Shown: positions 38,422 through 48,596 of the stretch, in pieces | How positions within the stretch are numbered: position 1 is the stretch's first letter | Layout of the letters: the number at the start of each line of letters is the position of its first letter | NCBI RefSeq assembly: GCF_005116665.1 | Contig: NZ_SWCJ01000001.1 | Span: forward strand, 372,001-436,000 | Length of the DNA stretch: 64,000 nucleotides | Source: Ferrimonas aestuarii | GTDB taxonomy: Bacteria; Pseudomonadota; Gammaproteobacteria; Enterobacterales; Shewanellaceae | Direction of reading: 5' to 3' | Translations under genes and position numbers: made by a program | The notes under the pieces: model-generated | Databases searched by the model: none | Seen by the model: only the letters and a program-made list of their open reading frames with translations | What the model was told of the DNA's origin: nothing

Positions 38422-39654
38422 ATGTCACCCTCGGTCTCCCTGTTCATCGGTTTGCGCTATTGGCGTGCCCGAAAAGATACGCAATTTGTCTCCTTTATTA
38501 CCTTTTTTTCTGTGGTTGGCATCGCTCTGGGTGTGGCGGCCTTGATCATCGTGACCTCGGCCATGAATGGTCTTGAGGGCCGTCTTAAGCATCGGCTGTT
38601 GGGCACGGTACCGCAAGTGGTGGTAACCCCAAGCAAGCCAGTGAGCGATTACCAACCTTTGCTTGACCAAGTGGCGAACCATCAAGGGGTGCGTGGCGGC
38701 GTGCCTTTGGTGGCGACCGAAGCGATGTTGCAGGGGGATGGCCAGTTGTCTGCGGTTCAGCTGCTTGGGGTTGAGCCGGCGCAGGAACTTGAGTTTTCTG
38801 GCATCGGGAACCACATGCTGCAAGGCTCCTTGGCGGATCTCACCCCAGGGAAGTATGGCATCGTACTTGGCAGCAAGTTGGTGCGGGATCTTAATCTGAT
38901 GCTTGGTGACCGCATCAAGGTGATTTCCGCTACCGGTGCCAGCTACGGGCCGATGGGGCGTGTCCCCAGCCAGAGAAACTTTACCTTGGTTGGGGTGTTT
39001 GAAATTGGTGCTCAGGTGGACGGCGCCTTGGCGTACATCCACGTGAACGACGCCGCCAAATTAACCCGAATCGGCAGTGGTAAAGTTTCGTCATTGCGTC
39101 TTTATCTCGATGATGCCTTTGCGGCTCCGCAAATTGCCCAAGAGCTCAAAGCTCAGTTTGAGAGCGCTGCGGATACGGTGAACATCAGCGATTGGCGTCA
39201 GCAGTACGGCACCTTGTTCAGCGCGGTCAAGATGGAGAAGAACATGATGGCGCTGCTACTGACGCTCATCATCGCCATCGCGGCCTTTAACGTGGTGTCG
39301 GCGCTGGTGATGATGGTAACCGATAAAACCGCCGACATTGCCATCTTGAAAACCATGGGGCTTGGCCGTGCTCAGGTGATGGGAGTGTTCTCGGTGCAGG
39401 GGATGACCAGCACGGTTCTCGGGGTACTCATTGGTGGCGCGGTCGGTTTTGTGGTGGCGCTGAACCTGCAAAATGTGCTGTCCGCGCTGGGGATCTGGCT
39501 GCTGCCTCCTGGACAGGCGCTGCCGGTGATCATCAATTACGGTCAGATTGCGACCATCATGCTTGGGGCGCTGCTTCTGAGTTACTTGGCCACCCTCTAT
39601 CCCGCCTGGCGGGCATCTAAGATTCAACCTGCTGAGGCGTTACGTTATGAATAA
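38422..39654 (+). CDS. lolC: Lipoprotein-releasing ABC transporter permease LolC
   Basis: LolC is an inner-membrane subunit of LolCDE, which extracts outer-membrane lipoproteins and hands them to LolA. The 410-residue protein has one N-terminal membrane helix, a large periplasmic domain (about 50-265) and three C-terminal helices with the MacB/FtsX-like permease fold ([14 protein letters not shown] coupling region). It overlaps lolD by 8 nt. The first of two paralogous permeases in the operon is called LolC by position. Confidence 0.94.
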   Translation: MSPSVSLFIGLRYWRARKDTQFVSFITFFSVVGIALGVAALIIVTSAMNGLEGRLKHRLLGTVPQVVVTPSKPVSDYQPLLDQVANHQGVRGGVPLVATEAMLQGDGQLSAVQLLGVEPAQELEFSGIGNHMLQGSLADLTPGKYGIVLGSKLVRDLNLMLGDRIKVISATGASYGPMGRVPSQRNFTLVGVFEIGAQVDGALAYIHVNDAAKLTRIGSGKVSSLRLYLDDAFAAPQIAQELKAQFESAADTVNISDWRQQYGTLFSAVKMEKNMMALLLTLIIAIAAFNVVSALVMMVTDKTADIAILKTMGLGRAQVMGVFSVQGMTSTVLGVLIGGAVGFVVALNLQNVLSALGIWLLPPGQALPVIINYGQIATIMLGALLLSYLATLYPAWRASKIQPAEALRYE

Positions 39655-40330
39655 GCCACTGCTTTGCTGCCAAAATCTGGGCAAAGTTTACAACGAAGGC
39701 AAACTGGAAACTCGGGTTCTGACCGACCTGAACCTTGAGGTGCATGCCGGCGAGTTGCTGGCGATTGTCGGCAGCTCAGGCTCTGGGAAAAGTACGTTGC
39801 TGCACATTGTGGGAACCCTTGATACGCCAACGGAAGGTAAGGTTGAATTTCTGCAGCAGGACCTGTTTGCCATGGGCGACAGTGCCCGTACCCGCCTGCG
39901 TAATCAGAAGTTGGGTTTTGTGTATCAGTTCCACCATCTGTTGCCAGAGTTCACGGCGCTGGAAAACGTGATGATGCCTCTGCTGATCGCGGCCACCAAC
40001 AAAGGCGAAGCGAAGCGCCGAGCCCAAGGTTTGCTGCAGCGAGTGGGGCTGGGGGAGCGAATGGATCACAAGCCATCGGAGCTCTCCGGTGGTGAACGTC
40101 AGCGGGTGGCCATCGCCCGAGCGCTGGTGAATAACCCCGCGTTGGTGTTGGCCGATGAACCGACAGGAAATCTGGATGAGCGCACCGCCGCCGAAGTGTA
40201 CAGTTTGATTCGCGAACTGGCGAAGGAGCAGGGCACCGCCTTTGTGGTGGTGACCCACGATCGCGAGTTGGCGGCGAAACTGGATCGGCAGCTGATGATG
40301 CATGGCGGCCGTTTGCAGGAGTCTCTATGA
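39647..40330 (+). CDS. lolD: Lipoprotein-releasing ABC transporter ATPase LolD
   Basis: The 227-residue ATPase powers LolCE. Walker A is GSSGSGKST (about 43-51), the signature is LSGGERQR and Walker B is [14 protein letters not shown], with the THDRELA switch histidine. It overlaps both flanking permease genes (8 nt with lolC and 4 nt with lolE), so the three are translated together in stoichiometric amounts. Confidence 0.96.
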   Translation: MNKPLLCCQNLGKVYNEGKLETRVLTDLNLEVHAGELLAIVGSSGSGKSTLLHIVGTLDTPTEGKVEFLQQDLFAMGDSARTRLRNQKLGFVYQFHHLLPEFTALENVMMPLLIAATNKGEAKRRAQGLLQRVGLGERMDHKPSELSGGERQRVAIARALVNNPALVLADEPTGNLDERTAAEVYSLIRELAKEQGTAFVVVTHDRELAAKLDRQLMMHGGRLQESL

Positions 40331-41565
40331 ATCAGTTTGCCTTAGCCTGGCAGCTGGGCTGGCGCTTTCTTCGGGCCAGAAACAACAATCAGTTTATCTC
40401 TTTTATCTCCCTGTCTTCGATAGTCGGTGTGGCTCTTGGGGTGCTGGTGTTGATTGTGGTGCTTTCGGCCATGAACGGCTTTGAGCGGGAGCTTAAGCAG
40501 CGATTGCTGGCGGTGGTGCCCCATGCTGAATTGGTGGCGGTAGACAGCCCGATTCCTGACTGGCGCGCCATGGCGGCGGATGCCGAGCAGGAGGATTCAG
40601 TGGTTGCCACTGCGCCTTTTACCTTGGTGAATGGACTGTTGATGAAGGGCGAAACCCTCAAAGGGATTAGCGTTCGCGGCATTGACCCTGAGCTGGAGTC
40701 CAAGGTGTCTGCAGCCAGTGATTACATGAGCGACGAGGCCTGGCGGTCTCTGGCGACGGACAATCGTCCCTTGGTGCTGGGAAAGGTATTGGCGAAAGAG
40801 CTTGGGTTGGAGCTGGGTGATAAAGTAACCCTGCTGGTTCCTCGCGCTTTGCATGAGGGGCGCAGGCCTCCTAAGCGGGAGGTGTTTACCTTAACCGGCG
40901 TGTTTGATCTTGGCGGCGAAATCGATCGCACCACTGCCTTTACCAACCTTGGCTCTGCGTCCACCATTCGTCAATTTGGCGACGGTGTCGGCGGCGTTCG
41001 GCTGGCGCTGGCGGATGTGTTTGATGCCCCATCAACGGTGCGCCGAATTGGCTATCGTCAAGATCACTATCTGTATCTCAACGACTGGACCCGCACTCAG
41101 GGGCACCTCTATTCCGATATCCAGTTGATTCGGATGCTGATGTACGTGGTGCTGGTGCTGATGGTGGCGGTGGCCAGCTTTAACATCATCTGCTCTTTGG
41201 TGATGTCGGTTCGGGATAAGCGAAGTGAGATCGCCATTTTGCGTACCATGGGCTTGGGACGAAAAGCGGTACTGCTGGCTTTCGTGATTCAGGGGGCGTT
41301 GACGGGACTGACGGGCTGCCTTATTGGCGCTGTGCTTGGCAGTGCGCTGGCGTGGCGTTTATCAAGCTTGTTGGCGTATCTGGAGCAGCTATTCGGCATC
41401 ACCATCCTCTCTGGGGAGGTGTATTTTATCGATTTTCTACCCTCTGAGCTTATCTTAAGCGATGTGCTGACCGTCAGTGCCATCGCCTTTGTGGTTACCC
41501 TCATCGCGTCGCTCTATCCCGCGTGGCAGGCGGCCAAACAGGAGCCAGCCAGAGCGCTAAATTGA
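40327..41565 (+). CDS. lolE: Lipoprotein-releasing ABC transporter permease LolE
   Basis: This is the second LolCDE permease, 412 residues, with the same plan as LolC: N-terminal helix ([20 protein letters not shown] region), periplasmic domain and three C-terminal helices with [14 protein letters not shown]. It starts in an ATGA overlap with lolD and is the last operon gene before a strong hairpin. LolC and LolE names follow gene order, since the two are paralogues. Confidence 0.94.
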   Translation: MNQFALAWQLGWRFLRARNNNQFISFISLSSIVGVALGVLVLIVVLSAMNGFERELKQRLLAVVPHAELVAVDSPIPDWRAMAADAEQEDSVVATAPFTLVNGLLMKGETLKGISVRGIDPELESKVSAASDYMSDEAWRSLATDNRPLVLGKVLAKELGLELGDKVTLLVPRALHEGRRPPKREVFTLTGVFDLGGEIDRTTAFTNLGSASTIRQFGDGVGGVRLALADVFDAPSTVRRIGYRQDHYLYLNDWTRTQGHLYSDIQLIRMLMYVVLVLMVAVASFNIICSLVMSVRDKRSEIAILRTMGLGRKAVLLAFVIQGALTGLTGCLIGAVLGSALAWRLSSLLAYLEQLFGITILSGEVYFIDFLPSELILSDVLTVSAIAFVVTLIASLYPAWQAAKQEPARALN

Positions 41566-41596
41566 TAATGTTTTGCTTTGTTTAGAGATATAAAAA

Positions 41597-41630
41597 ACAA
41601 AGGGCGCCGAATTGGGTGCCCTTTGTCGTT
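41597..41630 (+). terminator. Bidirectional terminator between lolE and the DUF2062 gene
   Basis: Stem ACAAAGGGCGCC/GGGTGCCCTTTGT with loop GAATT lies between convergent genes; T content after the stem is modest on the plus strand, while A-rich sequence precedes it. Confidence 0.75.
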
Positions 41631-41642
41631 ATTGGTTGCAGA

Positions 41643-42170
41643 TTAGCCACCAAAGCGGCGGCGCTGTTTACGGCGTTTGCGCCAGTTAAACAGAATGGAG
41701 TACTTCCACAGGCTGTTGATCACAAAGTAGGTGAAGATGGCACTGGCAACGCCTAAGACGAGGCAGCCCAGTAGGAAAGGTTCGCCGATCTGCCCCAAGC
41801 TCTGCTCAAGCCACTGCCAGCTCAACTCGAAGTTAAACGCTTGCAGCTCGTTGCCTAATAGTTTGGCTCCCACCACGTAAGCCAGATAGAACATCACCGG
41901 CATGGTAACTGGGTTGGTAAACCACACCGTCACCACGGCCAGTGGCAGGTTGACTCCCATCAAAATGGCCGCGCCAGCGGCAAGTACCATCTGGAACGGA
42001 ACTGGAATCCAGGCCACAAACATGCCCGCCGCCAGTGCACCGGCGGCGCTGCGACGATTGAGGTGCCAGATCCCCGGTCGATCGATAAGGTCGCCGAATA
42101 TCTTGAGGTATTTGTGTTTCTTGAGTGCGTCCGGGTTCGGCATCAGCCGTTGTAAAGTCTTCTTTGGCAT
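41643..42170 (-). CDS. DUF2062 membrane protein
   Basis: The 175-residue protein has about three to four hydrophobic segments and the DUF2062 pattern (WHLNRRSAAGALAAGMFVAW, then FTNPVTMPVMFYLAY). It ends in an Arg/Lys-rich tail. DUF2062 proteins are inner-membrane proteins of unknown function. I set the start at the ATG at 42170; the frame extends to a TTG at 42209, inside the comEC start. It is divergent from comEC, and convergent with lolE. Confidence 0.8.
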   Translation of the reverse strand: MPKKTLQRLMPNPDALKKHKYLKIFGDLIDRPGIWHLNRRSAAGALAAGMFVAWIPVPFQMVLAAGAAILMGVNLPLAVVTVWFTNPVTMPVMFYLAYVVGAKLLGNELQAFNFELSWQWLEQSLGQIGEPFLLGCLVLGVASAIFTYFVINSLWKYSILFNWRKRRKQRRRFGG

Positions 42171-42200
42171 AGTGCTGCAAAATCGCCTAAACAGTGTCAG

Positions 42201-44399
42201 GTGAATCAATTTCTATTGGGTTGGGTCATGGTGATGGCATCGGCACTGTTTTGGCCGAGGCTGCTGACCCATCCAGAACTCATTTTATTATTGTTGGTTT
42301 CAATCTTAACCGTCAGACGCTGGCCACTAGTGGGCGGTGCGCTGCTGGCGGTGTGTTGGTTTAGCTTCCATGCCTCGTCTCAAGTCAAGCAATCGGATGC
42401 CTTGGTTGAGGGTGTTTACACCTTTGAGGCCAGGTTGCTGTCGTTGGTGGACAGCGAGGCACTATACCAGCGAACCGATTGGCGGGTCGAGTCTGTTGGT
42501 GAACAGTCGCAAAAATTTCACCTACCCAAACACCTAAAGCTTAGCATCGACAGTCAGGTTGATTGGCAGTTGGGGCAGCGATTTCGATTAACGGCGAGGC
42601 TGCAGCGACCCAGCACAACCTTGAATCAATATGGGTTTAATGGCTGGCGTCATGCCCTGTCCAAAGGCATTGGTGCCAAAGGGCAGATTATTGCTGCGCA
42701 AAGACTTAGTGCGGAGGTGGGGTGGCGTCAGCCGTTGGCACAGCAGCTGCTGACGGCTACCTCAGAGTTACCTCAAGGGGATCTGCTGCGGGCGCTGGCG
42801 ATGGCTGACCGGCGGGGGATTGATAGCGAGCGTTGGCAGCAGCTTAGGGCCGCGGGATTGTCTCATTTAATCGCCATCTCTGGGCTGCACCTTGGCACCA
42901 TCGCAATGTTGACCTTGGTTGTGGGTGGCTGGGCCTGTCGGTTAACGCCCTTTGGGCAAGGTGGACGCAGCTGGGCTTGGGTGTTGCTGCTGTCGGCGGT
43001 GGCGGTCAGTGCCTATGCGGCACTGGCCGGTCTGAGTATCGCAACACAGCGGGCGCTGGTGATGACGTTGGCTGGACTGGCGCTGGTGGCCAGCGGCCGC
43101 TTTAGTCGCCCGTGGGAGCTTTTGCTGCGAGCCTGCGCGTTGTTGCTGCTGTGGCAGCCTCTGGCGGTGCTAAGCCCCGGCATCTGGCTGTCTGCTGGGG
43201 CGGTGGCCTCAATTTTGTTGCTGCTGTGGGCGAAGCCGACTTGGGTTCAAGGGCCGGTGCTAACGCTGGTCTGGATTCAATTGGGATTAACTTTGACCCT
43301 GTCTCTGGTGCAACAGGCGTGGTTTGGGTCGGTAACTCTACACGGACTTTGGGCCAATTTACTGATGGTGCCTTGGGTGACATTAGTTGCCTTACCATTG
43401 ACGCTACTGTCCAGTCTTCTGCTGTGGTTAACCCCCAGCGGTTTGGGCCTGTCCGAATGGCTACTGTGGCTGGCAGACTGGAGCCTGTGGCCAGTCGCCA
43501 AGGTGGCTGCCGTTGCTGCGAATTTGCCCGGTGCCCAGTTGGTGTTGCCCATTGCCATAGGGGCATTGATGTTGGTCCCCGTAGCCCTTTGGCTCATTTG
43601 GCGTCGTCCTTTAGGCGGGGCGGTGTGGTTAGGGGCGGCGTTGTTGTTACCGTCGCTGATTTCCTTACTGCCTGAAGCGCCCCAGCGGTGGCGAGTGCAC
43701 GTATTGGATGTGCGGCAGGGGTTGTCGGTGGTGGTGGAGCGGGGCGCTAAGGCACTGATTTATGATACTGGAGCTGGGTTTCCCTCGGGCTTTAACTACG
43801 TGGATGCGGTGGTGGCGCCGTTTATTAAAGGCCGTGGCATTACGCAGGTGGAGTGGTTGGTGGTCAGTCATGGGGATAATGACCACGCTGGCGGCAAAGA
43901 AGCGGCCATCAGGCAGTGGCCGGATATTAAACTGATTGAAGGCCAAGGCTGTTTGTCGGCACCTCAGCGGTGGCAGGGGCTCGATTTACGCTGGCAAAAA
44001 TCGCCCCTAAAGGGCAATAACGGTTCCTGCGTGCTGCGCATTTCCGGCGCTCACCATTCAATATTATTGCCCGGTGATATCGAGAGAGCCGCTGAAAAGC
44101 AGCTGCAGTTTGAGCCAGCAACGGTGCTGGTCTCCCCCCATCATGGCAGTCGCAGTTCCTCTAGTGGGCGCTGGGTCGCGAAGGTAAGCCCTCAAGCGGT
44201 GGTGCATCCGGCGGGAAGGGGCAATCGTTGGCAGTTTCCTCACCCACAGGTGGTGGCGCGATATCAAAAGGTGGGAGCAAAGCAGTGGACCACCGGCCAG
44301 CAGGGACAGGTGAGCTTTACTTTTGGCCAGCCACAATGGCAGGGACAAAGTTACAGCGAACACCTTGCTCCCTATTGGTACAACAGACTTAACTGGTAG
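42201..44399 (+). CDS. comEC: DNA internalisation competence protein ComEC/Rec2
   Basis: ComEC forms the inner-membrane channel for uptake of single-stranded DNA. The 732-residue protein has an N-terminal OB-like region, a multi-pass Competence domain with HLIAISGLHLGTIA (about 225-240), and a C-terminal metallo-beta-lactamase-like domain with VVSHGDNDHAGG (about residue 555) and SPHHGSRSSS. The start is a GTG at 42201 with a weak ribosome site. A ComEA-like DNA-binding protein is encoded at 54753-55043, so part of a DNA uptake pathway is present. Confidence 0.92.
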   Translation: MNQFLLGWVMVMASALFWPRLLTHPELILLLLVSILTVRRWPLVGGALLAVCWFSFHASSQVKQSDALVEGVYTFEARLLSLVDSEALYQRTDWRVESVGEQSQKFHLPKHLKLSIDSQVDWQLGQRFRLTARLQRPSTTLNQYGFNGWRHALSKGIGAKGQIIAAQRLSAEVGWRQPLAQQLLTATSELPQGDLLRALAMADRRGIDSERWQQLRAAGLSHLIAISGLHLGTIAMLTLVVGGWACRLTPFGQGGRSWAWVLLLSAVAVSAYAALAGLSIATQRALVMTLAGLALVASGRFSRPWELLLRACALLLLWQPLAVLSPGIWLSAGAVASILLLLWAKPTWVQGPVLTLVWIQLGLTLTLSLVQQAWFGSVTLHGLWANLLMVPWVTLVALPLTLLSSLLLWLTPSGLGLSEWLLWLADWSLWPVAKVAAVAANLPGAQLVLPIAIGALMLVPVALWLIWRRPLGGAVWLGAALLLPSLISLLPEAPQRWRVHVLDVRQGLSVVVERGAKALIYDTGAGFPSGFNYVDAVVAPFIKGRGITQVEWLVVSHGDNDHAGGKEAAIRQWPDIKLIEGQGCLSAPQRWQGLDLRWQKSPLKGNNGSCVLRISGAHHSILLPGDIERAAEKQLQFEPATVLVSPHHGSRSSSSGRWVAKVSPQAVVHPAGRGNRWQFPHPQVVARYQKVGAKQWTTGQQGQVSFTFGQPQWQGQSYSEHLAPYWYNRLNW

Positions 44400-44492
44400 A
44401 TGGTTGAATTAATGAACAAACGCACCCATTACGTTGGTATCTACCGCCTGAGTCAGTAAAATGACCCCTTATATTTGAATATGGTTAACATT

Positions 44493-46262
44493 ATGAGCGC
44501 CAAAGACAACAGCGCAGAGAAGGGCCAGACGTGGGCGAGTTTCAAACGCCTGTGGCCATACGTTTCTCCCTATAAGGCCGCTTTTGCTGTCTCCATCATC
44601 GGCATGATCATCTATGGTGGTGTGGATGCGGGCATGATCTATCTGGTTCAGCCGCTTATCGATGATGGCTTGAATTCCGGTCGCAGCGACGTATTGCGAA
44701 TGGCGCCATTCATTGTGGTGGGGATGTTCCTGCTGCGCGGTGTGGCCAACTTTGTCTCCAGTTACTGTTTGGCATGGGTCAGCCAGAACGTGGTGATGTC
44801 CATGCGTCAGAGGCTGTTTGAGAAGTACCTTAGCCTGCCGGTGAGCTTTTTTGATACCCAGAGCCATGGCGATCTTATCAGTAAGCTGACCTTCGATACC
44901 GAGCAAGTGGCTCGGGCCAGCAGCAGTGCATTGGTTAGCATGATTCGAGATGGTGCCACCATCATCGGCTTGCTGTTCATCATGTTTTATCAGAGCTGGC
45001 AGTTGTCGCTGATCTTCTTCATGGTGGGCCCTGTCGTCGCGGTAGTGATCACCATCGTTAGCCGCCGTTTCCGTAAAATCTCCAAAGCGATTCAACAGGC
45101 CATGGGCGGCGTTACCACCGCCTCTGAGCAGATGATCAAAGGCCACAAGAACGTGATTGCGTTTGGTGGTCAGGAGATTGAGTCTGAGCGTTTTGCTCAG
45201 GTGAACAATCGCACTCGTCGCCAGAACATGAAACTGTCGGCTGCCCAGGCCATCAGCCAACCGGTGATTCAGATCATCGGCTCCTTCGCCATTGGCGTGG
45301 TGCTGTTTGTGGCCAGTTTTGACTCCATTTTGTCGACCTTAACTCCCGGTATTTTTATCACCATCATCGGTTCGATGATGGGCCTGATGCAGCCGGTAAA
45401 ACACCTAACCAAAGTCAACGCGGACTTTCAGCGAGGCATTACTGCGGCGAATTCGGTGTTTGCGGTGTTGGATCTGGAAGATGCCAAGAACACTGGCACT
45501 CACACCGTAGAGCGAGTGAAGGGCGAAGTGGTGTTGGACAACGTGGAGTTTGTTTACCCTAACTCCAACAAAGATGAGCCAGCCCTAAGTGGCGTTTCCA
45601 TGACCATTAAGGCCGGTGAAACCGTGGCCTTGGTTGGCCGTTCAGGATCGGGTAAGAGCACCATCTCTACTCTGCTTCCTCGATTTTATGACACCACTGA
45701 CGGTGAGATTCGTATCGATGACATCAACGTCAACGAATACGAACTGGGTAATTTGCGTAGCCACATTGCCATGGTGTCCCAGCAGGTCACCCTGTTTAAC
45801 GACACCATTGCCAACAACATTGCCTACGCCTGCGAAGGGGTAACCCGCGAGCAGATTGAGGCAGCGGCGGAGGCGGCCTACGTGCAGGAGTTTGTTAACG
45901 ACTTGCCTGACGGCCTGGATACCATGGTGGGTGAGAACGGAGTCCTGCTGTCCGGCGGCCAGCGACAGCGGATCGCCATTGCTCGAGCGATTCTCCGTGA
46001 TGCGCCAATTTTGATTTTGGATGAGGCCACCTCAGCTCTGGATACCGAATCGGAACGTGCCATTCAGTCAGCTCTGGATGTGCTGCAAAAAGGCCGGACT
46101 TCGCTAGTGATCGCTCACCGACTCTCTACCATCGAAAACGCCGACGTCATCATGGTGGTGGATAAGGGCGAGATCATCGAGCGAGGCTCCCACAGTGAGC
46201 TCATTGAGAAGCAGGGCGCCTACTTCCAGCTTCACCAACTGCAGTTTGGTGACAATGACTGA
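44493..46262 (+). CDS. msbA: Lipid A export ATP-binding/permease protein MsbA
   Basis: MsbA flips core-lipid A across the inner membrane. The 589-residue half-transporter has six membrane helices (about 25-320) and one ATPase domain with [18 protein letters not shown] and ILILDEATSALD. It matches E. coli MsbA throughout (FKRLWPYVSPYKA, PVSFFDTQSHGDL). Three in-frame starts (44475, 44481, 44493) are possible and none has a clear ribosome site; the chosen ATG aligns best with E. coli. It overlaps lpxK by 8 nt. Confidence 0.95.
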   Translation: MSAKDNSAEKGQTWASFKRLWPYVSPYKAAFAVSIIGMIIYGGVDAGMIYLVQPLIDDGLNSGRSDVLRMAPFIVVGMFLLRGVANFVSSYCLAWVSQNVVMSMRQRLFEKYLSLPVSFFDTQSHGDLISKLTFDTEQVARASSSALVSMIRDGATIIGLLFIMFYQSWQLSLIFFMVGPVVAVVITIVSRRFRKISKAIQQAMGGVTTASEQMIKGHKNVIAFGGQEIESERFAQVNNRTRRQNMKLSAAQAISQPVIQIIGSFAIGVVLFVASFDSILSTLTPGIFITIIGSMMGLMQPVKHLTKVNADFQRGITAANSVFAVLDLEDAKNTGTHTVERVKGEVVLDNVEFVYPNSNKDEPALSGVSMTIKAGETVALVGRSGSGKSTISTLLPRFYDTTDGEIRIDDINVNEYELGNLRSHIAMVSQQVTLFNDTIANNIAYACEGVTREQIEAAAEAAYVQEFVNDLPDGLDTMVGENGVLLSGGQRQRIAIARAILRDAPILILDEATSALDTESERAIQSALDVLQKGRTSLVIAHRLSTIENADVIMVVDKGEIIERGSHSELIEKQGAYFQLHQLQFGDND

Positions 46263-47250
46263 TTGGATTCAGCGGGCGTGGCAGCAGGGGCACCCTCTGC
46301 TGTGGCTGCTATTGCCGTTTAACCTTCTGTTTATCGCCATCGCGACCTTGCGTAAGTGGGCGTTTGCGTTGGGGCTGAAAAAGCAGCAAAAGCTGCCTGT
46401 ACCTGTGATTGTGGTGGGCAACCTAAGTGTGGGTGGCAATGGCAAAACGCCAGTGGTTTTGCATCTGGTTGAGCTGCTGGCAAGGCAAGGTCGCCGCGTT
46501 GGCGTGATTAGCCGCGGCTATGGCGGCCAGTCAGACAGCTGGCCTCAATGGGTGGATGCCAACAGCACACCGCGTCAAGTGGGTGACGAGCCTTGCTTGA
46601 TTGTTCAGCGCACCGGCGTTCCCATGGCCGTGGGCCCAGATCGTATTGCGGCGGCCAAGCTGTTGCTTGAGCGTGCTCAGGTGGATGTGATTGTTTCCGA
46701 CGACGGCTTGCAGCATTACCGCTTAGGGCGAGACATCGAGTTGGTGGTGGTGGATGGTGAGCGCCGTTTTGGTAACGGTTTCCGACTGCCCATGGGGCCG
46801 CTACGAGAGCCAAAGGGTCGCCTGAAAAGCGTCGATGCCATCATCTGTAATGGTGGCCAAGCTCCCAGCGGTGAGTTTGCGATGACCTTAAGCCCCAGCG
46901 CTTTGACGGCGGTGGATGGTGGCGCGCAGCAGCCGGATCTTACGCAAGGTGCGGTGGCGATGGCGGGCATTGGCAATCCCCCGCGCTTTTTTGAGGCGTT
47001 GACCCAGCAGGGAATTACCCTGAATAGCCAACACGGATTCGGTGATCACCATCCTTTCACCGAGTCTGAGCTAGGGCAACTGGCGCAGGCGCCTGTGCCG
47101 CTATTAATGACTGAAAAAGATGCGGTTAAGTGCCGCAGCTTTGCGAAAGCTCACTGGTTTTACCTACCGGTAACTGCTAATTTGTCGGAAGAATTTGACC
47201 GCTTATTGCTGTCTCGACTAAAGGAAATTGATCATGGCGTTCGACACTAA
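46255..47250 (+). CDS. lpxK: Tetraacyldisaccharide 4'-kinase LpxK
   Basis: LpxK phosphorylates the 4' position of the lipid A disaccharide. The 331-residue protein has an N-terminal membrane-associating helix, the P-loop [13 protein letters not shown] (about 56-68), and the DDGLQHYRL motif with catalytic acidic residues. The ATG at 46255 lies in the end of msbA (8-nt overlap); the longer frame to 46195 is inside msbA. It overlaps the Trm112-like gene by 17 nt, making a tight lipid A/Kdo operon. Confidence 0.95.
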   Translation: MTDWIQRAWQQGHPLLWLLLPFNLLFIAIATLRKWAFALGLKKQQKLPVPVIVVGNLSVGGNGKTPVVLHLVELLARQGRRVGVISRGYGGQSDSWPQWVDANSTPRQVGDEPCLIVQRTGVPMAVGPDRIAAAKLLLERAQVDVIVSDDGLQHYRLGRDIELVVVDGERRFGNGFRLPMGPLREPKGRLKSVDAIICNGGQAPSGEFAMTLSPSALTAVDGGAQQPDLTQGAVAMAGIGNPPRFFEALTQQGITLNSQHGFGDHHPFTESELGQLAQAPVPLLMTEKDAVKCRSFAKAHWFYLPVTANLSEEFDRLLLSRLKEIDHGVRH

Positions 47251-47410
47251 ATTATTGGAAATCATCGCTTGCCCAGTATGTAAGGGCAAGTTGGAGTTTA
47301 ACTCCGCAGACCAAACCCTGATCTGTAAAGCTGACCGTCTGGTTTATCCTATCGACGAAGGGATTCCGGTATTGTTGGAAACCCGTGCGACCGAGCTAAA
47401 GGAAGACTGA
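47234..47410 (+). CDS. Trm112 family protein (YcaR-like)
   Basis: The 58-residue protein has the Trm112 zinc-ribbon-like pattern, starting with [15 protein letters not shown] and ending with [11 protein letters not shown]; the second metal pair is reduced to a single Cys (LICKADRL). It lies between lpxK and kdsB as ycaR does in E. coli. Its role in bacteria is not settled. The ATG at 47234 has AGGA upstream and lies within lpxK. Confidence 0.9.
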   Translation: MAFDTKLLEIIACPVCKGKLEFNSADQTLICKADRLVYPIDEGIPVLLETRATELKED

Positions 47411-47413
47411 TTC

Positions 47414-48160
47414 ATGTCATTCGTGGTGGTGATTCCGGCGCGCTACGCTTCGAGCCGGTTACCGGGCAAACCCTTGGCTGACATCGCGGGTAAACCGATG
47501 ATCCAATGGGTGGTGGAAAAGGCCAAAGCCAGTGGTGCTCAAAAGGTGGTGGTTGCCACCGATGACGTGCGGGTTGAGCAGGCAGTTAAGGAGTTTGGTG
47601 GTGAGGTTGTGATGACTCGCGCCGACCATAACTCTGGCACTGAGCGGCTGGCGGAAGTGGTTGAGCTGTTGAACTTGGCTGACGACCAAATTGTGGTGAA
47701 CGTCCAAGGAGATGAACCTCTGATCCCCGCGGCCAACATCGCACAGGTTGCTGAGAATCTTGCCGCCAGTGGCATGAAGATGGCAACCCTGGGTGTTGCC
47801 ATCACCGACGGTGAAGAGATGCATAACCCGAACGCGGTGAAGGTGGTGTGTGATAAGTCTGGTAAAGCCTTGTATTTCTCTCGTGCCAGCATCCCCTTTG
47901 ATCGCGATGGCTTTGCGCAAGATGCCAATGGCGTGAGCCCTGGTGCACTTCGCCATGTCGGCATCTACGGTTACCGTGCTGGTTTTATTCGGCAATACGT
48001 AAGCTGGCCAGCCAGTCCGCTTGAAGCGATTGAGTCCTTGGAGCAGCTTCGTGTGCTCTATTATGGTGAAGGAATTCATGTGGCCGAGGCCCATGAAACA
48101 CCGCCAGCGGGCGTTGATACCCCAGAAGATCTGGCCAGAGTGCAGCGGATTCTTGGCTGA
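47414..48160 (+). CDS. kdsB: 3-deoxy-manno-octulosonate cytidylyltransferase KdsB
   Basis: KdsB activates Kdo as CMP-Kdo for LPS inner core assembly. The 248-residue enzyme starts with [17 protein letters not shown], and has [11 protein letters not shown] (about 98-108) and the C-terminal DTPEDLARV. It starts 3 nt after the Trm112-like stop with AAGGAAG upstream, and is the last gene of the msbA-lpxK-kdsB operon before a terminator. Confidence 0.97.
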   Translation: MSFVVVIPARYASSRLPGKPLADIAGKPMIQWVVEKAKASGAQKVVVATDDVRVEQAVKEFGGEVVMTRADHNSGTERLAEVVELLNLADDQIVVNVQGDEPLIPAANIAQVAENLAASGMKMATLGVAITDGEEMHNPNAVKVVCDKSGKALYFSRASIPFDRDGFAQDANGVSPGALRHVGIYGYRAGFIRQYVSWPASPLEAIESLEQLRVLYYGEGIHVAEAHETPPAGVDTPEDLARVQRILG

Positions 48161-48182
48161 TGTTGATGCCGGTTTAGCGAAT

Positions 48183-48212
48183 AAAAAAGGTGACCCTAGG
48201 TCACCTTTTTTA
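48183..48212 (+). terminator. Bidirectional terminator after kdsB
   Basis: Stem GGTGACC/GGTCACC with loop CTA is flanked by A6 and T6, between convergent genes. Confidence 0.9.
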
Positions 48213-48221
48213 TTGCTGTGA

Positions 48222-48596
48222 TTATCGCGGCCAGGTTTCTTCGATGGCGTGGTCGAGGCTATCCATAAAGCGAGTGCCAAGACTGTGCTCACCTAGAAAA
48301 TGAGCGGTGCCGTAGAGGTAGCAAAGGATCAGCACCACGGCGAGAATGGCCCCTCGCCAAAATTTAACGCCGAACAGCAGCTGAAAGGCGATGCCAGAGA
48401 GTAGGATGGCAATCAGGTAGCTCCAGCCACTGGATAGGTGATTGAGGGACAGTTCAATCAAGGCTGCCGCTAAGGCGATGGTGAGCAGTGACACCAGCGG
48501 CCCAGGAAAGGCCGCACCAATGGCCAGTGCAGCGATGTACACAGGAATCAAACCGATGGCGATGGCGGTAACAACAAAGACGAACAGCTCAATCAT
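48222..48596 (-). CDS. Small multi-pass membrane protein of unknown function
   Basis: The 124-residue protein has about four hydrophobic helices and a short polar C-terminus (EHSLGTRFMDSLDHAIEETW). It overlaps the upstream MBL-fold gene by 8 nt, so the two are coupled, although the functional link is unknown. I do not recognise the family. Confidence 0.72.
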   Translation of the reverse strand: MIELFVFVVTAIAIGLIPVYIAALAIGAAFPGPLVSLLTIALAAALIELSLNHLSSGWSYLIAILLSGIAFQLLFGVKFWRGAILAVVLILCYLYGTAHFLGEHSLGTRFMDSLDHAIEETWPR